The notes under the pieces were generated by a model. That model was given only the letters and a program-made list of their open reading frames with translations, was not told the DNA's origin and did no database searches. Positions 56,918 through 64,000 of a stretch of DNA of 64,000 nucleotides are shown in pieces (the first letter of the stretch is position 1; every line of letters starts with the position of its first letter). A program made the position numbers and the translations under genes. This DNA comes from MFD04716-140 sp963703125. Its GTDB lineage: Bacteria; Bacteroidota; Bacteroidia; Flavobacteriales; Flavobacteriaceae. The stretch is taken from the NCBI GenBank assembly GCA_963703125.1, contig OY969790.1, positions 1,054,001 through 1,118,000 on the forward strand, written 5' to 3'.

Positions 56918-58665
56918 ATGAAAAAAATAACCTATGCTATGTTCTGCATGGCGGCCATCTTCCTTTTGACCGCTTGTGGCGAATCTTCAAAAAAGGATAA
57001 CAACACACTTGTTACAAATGTTGAGGACTATATAGCTGATGAACTATCCGTTCAAAAAGGCATGGTGCTTTTCAATGAGCATTGCGCCAACTGCCATAAT
57101 TTTGAGCAAACTGAAATAGGCCCCAATCTATCGGGAATAACTACCGAAGTGGATAAGGATTGGTTGGTGGCCTTTATAAAAAACCCTTCCGAGACCATTA
57201 AAAGTGGTGATAAAAGAGCTGTTGAAAATTTTAATAAGTACAAAATGTACATGCCTTCATTTGCAATGCTGAATGAGGATGAGATGGAAAATCTCCTTGG
57301 TTTTATGAACAAGTTTTCCGCCGGGGAAAAAAAGAACAAAAATCAACGAAAAGGCGGATTGCTAAATCCGATTCCCGAAAAGATTCCCACATCCAATCTG
57401 GTCCTTGTGGTTGAAGATGCCTTTGGTGTTCCGGCCAATACAGAAAAATCACCTTTGACAAGGATCAATAAAATGGAAACTACCAAGATAGATGGAAGGG
57501 AACGGCCCTTCATTGTGGACCTTAGGGAGCCCTCTACGAAGTTGCCAATGATACCGTACATAACTATTTAAATCTGAAATCGGAGTTCCCTAAGTTTATT
57601 GATACACCCGGCTATGGGACCGGCTTTGGCAGTTTTGCCTTTCATCCCGATTTTGAAAGCAACGGACTGCTCTACACGACGCATACCGAACCGGCCAAGA
57701 GCGGCGTTGCCGATTTCGCACTCCCCGATAGTATTGAAGTTTCCATGCAATGGGTACTTACCGAATGGAAGACGGAAGAACCAAAATCGGAAATATTTAA
57801 AGGGGCGCACCGCGAACTGTTACGGATAGACATGCGAACAAACGTCCACGGTTTACAGGAAATCAAGTTTAATCCTTTGGCAAGGAAAGGAAGCGCGGAT
57901 TATGGAATGCTCTACGCAGGTATTGGAGATGGCGGACTTGCCAATGCCGGACAACCTCACTTGGCCGGCAGTAACCATACCATTTGGGGTTCTGTCATAC
58001 GTATAGATCCCTCGGGAAGCACAAGTGGAAACAAGAACTATGGTGTACCAATGGATAACCCTTATGTAGGCAATTCCGATGCCGTACCGGAAATTTGGTG
58101 CAGGGGATTAAGAAATCCCAATCGGTTCAGTTGGGATCAGACCGGTTCGGGCAAAATGTTCATTGCCACCATTGGTCAGCATAGTGTGGAAGAGGTAAAT
58201 CTTGGAAAACCAGGGGCAGATTTCGGTTGGCCCAATAGGGAAGGTACTTTTTTGTTCGATATAAATTCGAATCCAGAATTGGTATATCCGCTTCCCTCCG
58301 ATGATCTGGGCTATACCTATCCTGTGGCCCAATACGACCATGATGAGGGCAATGCCATTTGTGGGGGCTATGTATATGCCGGAAATGATATACCGTTATT
58401 AATGGGCAAATATATTTTTGGGGACATTCCCCGCGGTACTTTGTTCTTCAGCAACGTAGCCGACATGAAGGAAGGTCAACAGGCACCTATACATAAATTG
58501 AACTTGGAGTACCAGGGAAAATCTACCACCCTTTTTGAAATGGTCCGGGAACAAAGGGTGGATCTTCGGTTTGGCCTTGGGCCAAACAATTCATTGTACC
58601 TTTTTACCAAGACCGATGGTAAAGTCTATAAAGTGGTAGATTGCAAAGTAAACCCGACTTCATGA
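56918..58665 (+). pseudogene. Cytochrome c fused to PQQ-type sugar dehydrogenase, 1-nt frameshift
   Basis: A lipoprotein (lipobox FLLTAC) of about 582 residues in two frames. Residues about 45-130 are a cytochrome c domain with CANCH and MYMPSFAMLNEDE. The second part is a six-bladed soluble glucose/sorbosone dehydrogenase propeller (YGTGFGSFAFHPDFESNG, GIGDGGLANAGQPH, GLRNPNRFSWDQ, GEVNLGKPGADFGWP-like). The first frame ends at 57571; one more G in GGG 57525-57527 gives VDLRGALYEVANDTVHNY and joins the parts. Such enzymes oxidise aldose sugars and pass electrons to the attached haem. It ends 1 nt before the convergent sulfatase gene. Confidence 0.87.
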
Positions 58666-58666
58666 A

Positions 58667-60118
58667 TTATTCGACCATCCCAGGTTCCCGGGTTTCTATG
58701 CCTTCCAATCCCAACAGGGAATCGCCCAATCGAAAGCGCATTTCATTGGCCAATACCTTAATCTCGGCTACGATTTCGGGATTTGATTCCGCTACATTAT
58801 TCTTCTCGCCCATATCCTTGGAAAGGTCATACAATTCTATGTCGTCCAATTCTACCATTCTATATTCGCCGGGCAACCCATCTTTGCCCGGTTCTTGACC
58901 CTCCATGGTGCGATAGGTGTGAGGGAAATATAACTTCCATTTTCCATAGCGAACCCCAAAAAGCTCATTTACACGATAGTAAAAGAAATACGCTTTTTGG
59001 GGACTTTCTTTATTTTCACCCGTCAATACCTTCCAAACACTCATACCATCAATTATTTTTGTGGGAAGCTTGGAGTTGGTGACTTCTGCCAAGGTAGGTA
59101 AAATGTCAATGGCCATGATAGGCGTATCAATGACCTCACCCGCCTTTAACTTTTTTGGATATCGAATGATGAATGGTTCGCGTTGACCTCCCTCCCATGC
59201 GGTTCCTTTGCCTTCTCGAAGCGGACGGGCACTGCCTGCATGGTTTCCATAGGACAGCCAAGGGCCGTTGTCCGAAGTGAAAATAACCAGGGTATTCTCT
59301 TCGAGGCCATTCCTTTTAAGGGCATCCAAAATTTGGCCGACGGACCAATCTATTTCCATGATAACATCTCCATAAAGCCCCCGTTTTGATTTCCCTTTGA
59401 ATTTATCTGAAACAAAAAGGGGAACATGGGGCTGTGGATGCGGGACATATAGGAAAAACGGATTGTTCGCATTTCTATTTATGAAATCAACGCTCCGCTC
59501 CGTAATCCGGGTAGTAAGATCGGTCTGATCTATTAAAGTATCGATAACCTTTTCATTTTCATATAGCAACAACGGCCCAAAATTAAAAACAGGTCCTTGC
59601 TGTGGGTGCAATGGCCACATATCGTTGGAATACGGAATACCAAAATATTCATCGAACCCCTGTTTATTGGGCATGAACTTAAGGTCGTCACCCAAATGCC
59701 ATTTTCCAAAAATGGCGGTTTTATAACGGTTGTTCTTGAGCATTTCCGCTAAAGTTGTTTCAGTTGGGTTCAATCCCTTTTTACTATTTGGCATCAGGGC
59801 ATTGTGGATCCCGATCCGATTCGGGTAGCAACCAGTTAAAATTCCCGCTCTTGAAGCCGAGCAAACCGCTTGTGCAGCGTAAAAATTGGTTAATTGTATG
59901 CCTTCGGCGGCCATGTTATCCAAATTCGGTGTGTCTATATCGTCCGCACCAAAAACACCAACATCACCGTACCCTTGATCGTCAGTGAATATTAAAACAA
60001 CATTAGGTGGCTGGCTATCTTCAGGGATGGCTTTTTCAGTTTTGTCCTTACAGGCAATTGCGCAAAAGGCACAAAGTAGCAGTAAATTACTTCGGAGCAT
60101 TACGGTTAATCTATTCAA
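58667..60118 (-). CDS. Arylsulfatase-family sulfatase (lipoprotein)
   Basis: A 483-residue formylglycine-dependent sulfatase. A lipoprotein signal ends at CAFCAIAC. VVLIFTDDQGYGDVGVFG supplies the metal-binding Asp pair, and the active-site Cys is in AVCSASRAGILTGCYPNR (CxAxR, the Cys-type motif requiring FGly maturation). IFGKWHLGDD, FLYVPHPQPHVPL and VIFTSDNGPW complete the catalytic set. It removes sulfate from a polysaccharide, consistent with marine algal glycans. No maturase gene is in the window. ATG 60100 is an alternative start. Confidence 0.95.
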   Translation of the reverse strand: MNRLTVMLRSNLLLLCAFCAIACKDKTEKAIPEDSQPPNVVLIFTDDQGYGDVGVFGADDIDTPNLDNMAAEGIQLTNFYAAQAVCSASRAGILTGCYPNRIGIHNALMPNSKKGLNPTETTLAEMLKNNRYKTAIFGKWHLGDDLKFMPNKQGFDEYFGIPYSNDMWPLHPQQGPVFNFGPLLLYENEKVIDTLIDQTDLTTRITERSVDFINRNANNPFFLYVPHPQPHVPLFVSDKFKGKSKRGLYGDVIMEIDWSVGQILDALKRNGLEENTLVIFTSDNGPWLSYGNHAGSARPLREGKGTAWEGGQREPFIIRYPKKLKAGEVIDTPIMAIDILPTLAEVTNSKLPTKIIDGMSVWKVLTGENKESPQKAYFFYYRVNELFGVRYGKWKLYFPHTYRTMEGQEPGKDGLPGEYRMVELDDIELYDLSKDMGEKNNVAESNPEIVAEIKVLANEMRFRLGDSLLGLEGIETREPGMVE

Positions 60119-60149
60119 GCTTATGATTCAATTTGTTGAAGGTTAAAAT

Positions 60150-60452
60150 TCAATTTTGCGCATCTAATGGCTTATAGTCGATTTCGAGAAAATCCTCCAC
60201 TCCTTCCATCCAAAAACTTTTTATGAACTCAGTATGTGCTGGATGGACATTATAATTTCCATAATCCTGAGAAGTTTCAAATTCCATGGTTAGGCCATAA
60301 TCAAATTTGTTCTTTTTACTGATTTGGTAAAATGCCTTCAAATTCTTTACTCCAGGAATTGTTTTCAATTTTAGGGCTGCTTTCAAAAACTCTTGTTCCT
60401 CAATTGAATCCTTAGGGTACTTCAATTTAAAAATGACGGAATGTATAATCAT
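60150..60452 (-). CDS. Dabb (stress-responsive alpha/beta barrel) domain protein
   Basis: A 100-residue dimeric ferredoxin-like Dabb protein. The hallmarks are the opening IIHSVIFKLKYPKDS, the central TIPGVKNLKAFYQIS, and DYGNYNVHPAHTEFIKSFW followed by VEDFLEIDYKPL. Members range from stress proteins to small catabolic lyases, and they often sit beside sugar-catabolism genes in Bacteroidota. It lies 31 bp before the sulfatase on the same strand and is probably co-transcribed. Confidence 0.9.
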   Translation of the reverse strand: MIIHSVIFKLKYPKDSIEEQEFLKAALKLKTIPGVKNLKAFYQISKKNKFDYGLTMEFETSQDYGNYNVHPAHTEFIKSFWMEGVEDFLEIDYKPLDAQN

Positions 60453-60522
60453 AATTTTTGTACCTTTTCTGTCTGGCTTCTATCTTTTTTGTAGCATTCA
60501 ATATACTTAATTTTCATTTATA

Positions 60523-63336
60523 ATGAACCAAAACCATCAATCCATGACAAATAATGGTCGTGTATATTCCATATTCAATCCGGATTTACACTTTAGCTCA
60601 ATTCTATTTTTAAGTCTGATCCTTCTTTTATTGGGATGCACACCTAAGGAAAAAGTCCCCAATCCGGTTGATCTGGTAATCGGTTCCATGTCGGATACCT
60701 TACCGAAAATCTCGCTCCCAGAAGATGCTGATCCAAATGACCCGGATTGGTTGGGTGTCGATTTAGAACCTAAATCACCTGTTCTACCCCTTTATCCAAA
60801 TGAAGAACAAAAGAAATTTGAATTGCCAAAGGGGTATATGATTCAGCCGATACTTACAGAACCTCAAATTGAGCAGCCCGGAGCCATCGCGTTTGACGGC
60901 AATGGCCGCATGTACGTCTTGGAGCTACGAACATATATGCGCACTGCAGATTCCGATGGAACCTTGGAGCCCACAAGTAGAATTTCAAGATGGGACGATA
61001 TTGATAATGACGGAATTTATGAAACAGGAACCGTTTTTGTGGATAGCCTTATTTTTCCCCGATTTGTGCTGCCGTATGGAAAGGATTGCATTTTGACCAT
61101 GGAATCAGATGCGGACAATGTGTATAAATATACGGATACCAATGGCGATGGAAAAGCAGATAAAAAGGAGTTTTTCACCAATAAATATGGCCGGTCCGGA
61201 AATGTGGAGCACCAGCAGGCGTTCATGTATTACGGAATGGATAATTGGCTTTACAGCACGGTAAACGCCTTTCGTGTTCGGGAAACACCGAATGGGGTTA
61301 TTAGAGAAAAGACTGGATTTAATAGGGCACAATGGGGGGTCACACAAGATGATGATGGAAAGTTATGGTTTCAAGGCGGTGCCAGTGGCGTACCTTCCTA
61401 TTTTCAATTCCCCATTCATTATGGGAACTTTGATGTGGAAGGTGAAATGGCCGAAGGTTTCGATATTCCCTATGGTTTGTCCGTGAAAATTGCGGATTTA
61501 CAGGAGGGCATGGATAGGGTAAGACAGCCTGACGGATCCACAAATCGGGTCACTGGTTCCGCTGGCAATGATGTGTTCAGGGGCGACCGATTGCCCAAAG
61601 AGGTGTATGGTCAATACTTTTATGGCGAGCCTGTGGCCCGGATCGTTCGGCAAATAAATCCCGTGGTTTCTGAAGGACTTACCACGCTGCACAATGTATA
61701 CCAAGAGGAGCAATCGGAATTCCTAAGGTCTTCAGATCCTCTTTTTCGCCCTGTGGATATGGCCACCGCACCCGATGGGACGCTATATGTTGTTGATATG
61801 TATCACGGAATTATTCAAGAAGGCCAATGGGCGCAAAAGGGCACCTATTTACGCACCAAAATTGAACAATATCAGCTCGACAAAGTTATCGGGCTTGGAC
61901 GCATTTGGCGGGTGAGCCATGAAGGAATGGAGCGTAACAAAACAAAACCCAGAATGTTGGAGGAAACCCCTGCGCAATTGATAAAACATCTGGAGCACCC
62001 CAACGGGTGGTGGCGCGACCAGGCGCAACAATTGATCGTACTTGCCCAGGACAGGAGTGTTGTTCCCCAACTGATCGCATTGGTAAAACAGAAAAAGAAT
62101 ACCTTGGCCCGCTTTCATGCCCTATGGTGTTTGGAAGGATTGGGCTCCTTAACTCCGGATTTGCTTCAGTCCCTTTTCAACGATCCAAATCCCCGAATGC
62201 AAATTCAGGCCTTGCGGGCCAGTGAAACGCTGTACAAGTCGGGGAACACCTCTTTTGAAGCTGTATACGTCAAATTGATGGACAACGAAAATACCAATGT
62301 GGCTTTGCAGGCAATGTTAACGGCCCATATGCTAAAAATCCCCAATGCCCAAAATCATATCAAAACCCTACAGAAGAAAAATAGTGCAAAAGGCATTCAG
62401 GTCGTTAGTGAACAAATCTTAAATCCCAAGAAAGAAGATAGTTGGTGGAACAGGGACGACATTGAGCTGACCGATTCGCAAAAAGCTAAAATAGAGAAGG
62501 GTGCCATCATATTCAATGAACTGTGTGCGCAATGCCATGGAAACGATGGAACAGGAACTCCATTGGGCAACGGCACCGTGATGGCCCCGCCATTGGCCGG
62601 TTCTGTAAGGGTACAGGCACATCCTGAATATAGTATCAAAACGGTCATGATCGGTTTGGAAGGTCCGTTGGATGGAAAAAACTATCCGGCAGGGATCATG
62701 GTGGGAAATAAAGAGCAGTCGGATGAGTGGATTGCCGCCATTACTTCTTATATACGAACCAATTTATCCAATGAGGCAACCCTGATCACCGAGGACGAGG
62801 TCGCAAAAGTGAGACAAAAAACCAAAGATAAGCAAGGACCTTATAAGTATCATGAACTTATGAATTCTGTGCCACAGGAAATCGTTCCCAACGAGAAATG
62901 GAAGATAACGGCAAGTCATACAGTACCAACACGCATTGGCGGGACTGCTTCCCCATCGAGTGCCTTTAATTATGAGGGTTGGAGTTCCGGAGGAAATCAG
63001 CAAAAAGGAATGTGGTTTCAAGTAGCGTTTTCCGAACCGACCAGTATTTCTGAACTACAGTTTAATTCCCCGCCAAAACGACGTGGGAATTGGCGCGATA
63101 AGATTCCGCCTTATCAAACCTATCCCAGGGGGTATGACGTGGAAGTTTCCATGGATGGAAAAACTTGGCAATCGGTTTCCAGCGGCACAGGTACCAATGA
63201 AAACGTGATTGTGTCCTTTGAACCCGTTAAGAGCAAATTTCTTAGAATTACCCAAACCGGAAGCTTGGAAAAGGCTGAGGACGAAATACCATGGTCCGAT
63301 ACGTCAAATGAAAATATATGGGTACGTAAATACTAA
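60523..63336 (+). CDS. PVC-type haem-binding dehydrogenase with discoidin-like C-terminus
   Basis: A 937-residue lipoprotein (lipobox ILLLLGC). Residues about 100-470 are the membrane-bound-dehydrogenase propeller (AIAFDGNGRMYVLELRTYMR, DTNGDGKADKKEFF, MATAPDGTLYVVDMYHGI). A HEAT-like helical region follows, then a cytochrome c domain with CAQCHGNDGTG near residue 668 and GTVMAPPLAGS. Residues about 790-937 form an F5/8 type C (discoidin) sandwich (YEGWSSGGNQQKGMWFQVAF, YPRGYDVEVSMDGKTWQSV) that would bind carbohydrate. It oxidises sugars or sugar alcohols at the cell surface, judging by family. The next gene is a TIM-barrel epimerase. An ATG at 60544 is an alternative start. Confidence 0.92.
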   Translation: MNQNHQSMTNNGRVYSIFNPDLHFSSILFLSLILLLLGCTPKEKVPNPVDLVIGSMSDTLPKISLPEDADPNDPDWLGVDLEPKSPVLPLYPNEEQKKFELPKGYMIQPILTEPQIEQPGAIAFDGNGRMYVLELRTYMRTADSDGTLEPTSRISRWDDIDNDGIYETGTVFVDSLIFPRFVLPYGKDCILTMESDADNVYKYTDTNGDGKADKKEFFTNKYGRSGNVEHQQAFMYYGMDNWLYSTVNAFRVRETPNGVIREKTGFNRAQWGVTQDDDGKLWFQGGASGVPSYFQFPIHYGNFDVEGEMAEGFDIPYGLSVKIADLQEGMDRVRQPDGSTNRVTGSAGNDVFRGDRLPKEVYGQYFYGEPVARIVRQINPVVSEGLTTLHNVYQEEQSEFLRSSDPLFRPVDMATAPDGTLYVVDMYHGIIQEGQWAQKGTYLRTKIEQYQLDKVIGLGRIWRVSHEGMERNKTKPRMLEETPAQLIKHLEHPNGWWRDQAQQLIVLAQDRSVVPQLIALVKQKKNTLARFHALWCLEGLGSLTPDLLQSLFNDPNPRMQIQALRASETLYKSGNTSFEAVYVKLMDNENTNVALQAMLTAHMLKIPNAQNHIKTLQKKNSAKGIQVVSEQILNPKKEDSWWNRDDIELTDSQKAKIEKGAIIFNELCAQCHGNDGTGTPLGNGTVMAPPLAGSVRVQAHPEYSIKTVMIGLEGPLDGKNYPAGIMVGNKEQSDEWIAAITSYIRTNLSNEATLITEDEVAKVRQKTKDKQGPYKYHELMNSVPQEIVPNEKWKITASHTVPTRIGGTASPSSAFNYEGWSSGGNQQKGMWFQVAFSEPTSISELQFNSPPKRRGNWRDKIPPYQTYPRGYDVEVSMDGKTWQSVSSGTGTNENVIVSFEPVKSKFLRITQTGSLEKAEDEIPWSDTSNENIWVRKY

Positions 63337-63373
63337 CAAAGTAGCAGCTAAATAATATAGAACAAACACTATT

Positions 63374-64000
63374 ATGGAAAATAAAAAGAACATTCTCACT
63401 AGAAGAAAATTTATTGGAACGGGCACTGCATTTGCAGCGATAACGGCCTTAACGGGTCCCTCTTTATTTGCAATGCCAAAATTTTTGAATACAAATTGTA
63501 AGCCCAACTCGAATATAAATGGCGTTCAAATTGGGGTTATCACCTACTCCTTTAGGTTCATGCCGGACCAAAGCGCGGAAGCGACCTTAAAATATGTGCT
63601 CGACAGCGGGATCAATGCTATTGAACTTATGGGAGACCCGGCGGAAACCTATGCGGGAAAACCAGAAAATCCGGTCGATTTTCGTGCATTTTATGGCCTG
63701 ATGCGAACAAAGCGTGAAGGAAAATTGACGGAGGCCCAAGAAAAGGAAATGGCAGAAATGCAATCCAAAATGGACGCGTATAACAAGGTGGTGGCCAAAT
63801 GGCGGGAATCGGTATCCATGGATAAGTTTGAAGAGTTACGAAAAATGTACAATGATGCAGGAGTCTCCATATATGCCTTTAAACCCAATGCGTTTGGCAA
63901 GAATAATTCCGATGCCGAAATAAACTGGGGAATGAGGGCCGCCAAAGCTTTAGGTGCAAGTCACATAACTTTAGAACACCCCAGTGATGATGCATGGACC
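63374..64000 (+). CDS. Exported sugar phosphate isomerase/epimerase (partial, N-terminal part)
   Basis: 209 codons are visible; the gene runs off the right edge. The Tat-like signal is ILTRRKFIGTGTAFAAITAL. The start of a TIM barrel follows (GVQIGVITYSFRFMPDQSAE, VLDSGINAIELMGDPAETYA, GVSIYAFKPNAFG, MRAAKALGASHITLEHPSD). Between the second strand and the third lies a charged helical insertion (GKLTEAQEKEMAEMQSKMDA) with coiled-coil character. It starts 37 bp after the PVC-type dehydrogenase, repeating the dehydrogenase-plus-epimerase pairing seen at 27366-31212 and, in reverse order, at 55894-58665. Confidence 0.9.
   Translation, partial: MENKKNILTRRKFIGTGTAFAAITALTGPSLFAMPKFLNTNCKPNSNINGVQIGVITYSFRFMPDQSAEATLKYVLDSGINAIELMGDPAETYAGKPENPVDFRAFYGLMRTKREGKLTEAQEKEMAEMQSKMDAYNKVVAKWRESVSMDKFEELRKMYNDAGVSIYAFKPNAFGKNNSDAEINWGMRAAKALGASHITLEHPSDDAWT

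Overview
The window reads as chromosome of a marine-type Bacteroidota, most likely a flavobacterium. The evidence is a SusC/SusD outer-membrane pair, a second TonB-dependent receptor, regulator-propeller and LytS/LytTR two-component systems, abundant lipoproteins, A-rich leaders without strong Shine-Dalgarno sequences, DUF2911, a sulfatase, and a dinB-dnaE2 mutagenesis cassette. No rRNA, tRNA, CRISPR array or intact insertion sequence was seen.

Layout. 1-7.5 kb: a partial amidohydrolase, a propeller histidine kinase with its NarL-type regulator, a DUF2911 protein, and a LytS kinase with a frameshifted LytTR regulator, all on the minus strand. 7.8-16 kb: susC, susD, a lipoprotein gene and small secreted proteins, ending at a strong terminator. 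16-17.3 kb: a decayed AT-rich stretch. 17.3-31.2 kb: a catabolic cluster (sugar-phosphate isomerase-like proteins, Gfo/Idh/MocA and SDR dehydrogenases, ROK kinase, UPF0309-type SIS protein, FAD oxidoreductase, phosphotriesterase-like hydrolase, short MetE-like protein, UlaG-like metallo-hydrolase, cytochrome c dehydrogenase). A GntR/UTRA repressor gene lies inside the cluster. An almost identical palindrome stands before the first gene and in the divergent promoter of the repressor, which ties the cluster together as one regulon. 31.9-37.2 kb: an outer-membrane barrel, a vanadium-haloperoxidase-like PAP2 enzyme and a TonB receptor. 37.7-43.8 kb: a serine/threonine dehydratase, tiny membrane proteins, and dinB-dnaE2 behind an 18-bp inverted repeat. 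43.9-49.5 kb: a Planctomycete-type PSCyt/PSD1 protein, a DUF1501 protein, a scar of two truncated genes, and a DUF1080 keto-glycoside hydrolase-like lipoprotein. 50-55.7 kb: acyl-CoA dehydrogenase, Rieske oxygenase, amino-acid permease with an arginine-deiminase-superfamily enzyme, and trmN6. 55.9-64 kb: TIM-barrel epimerases, a cytochrome c/PQQ-type sugar dehydrogenase, a sulfatase, a Dabb protein and a second PVC-type dehydrogenase.

Taken together the accessory genes point to oxidative, partly extracellular catabolism of unusual sugars or lactones. Haem-containing dehydrogenases outside the cytoplasmic membrane would oxidise substrates. Lactonase-like, epimerase, kinase and isomerase enzymes would then process the products. 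The substrate cannot be read from the sequence.

Caveat. Seven genes carry a single-base frameshift, most of them next to a short homopolymer, and one has an in-frame TAG where Trp is expected. The hit genes include dnaE2. This looks more like residual sequencing error than seven independent losses, so the broken genes are described as whole genes with the break position given.
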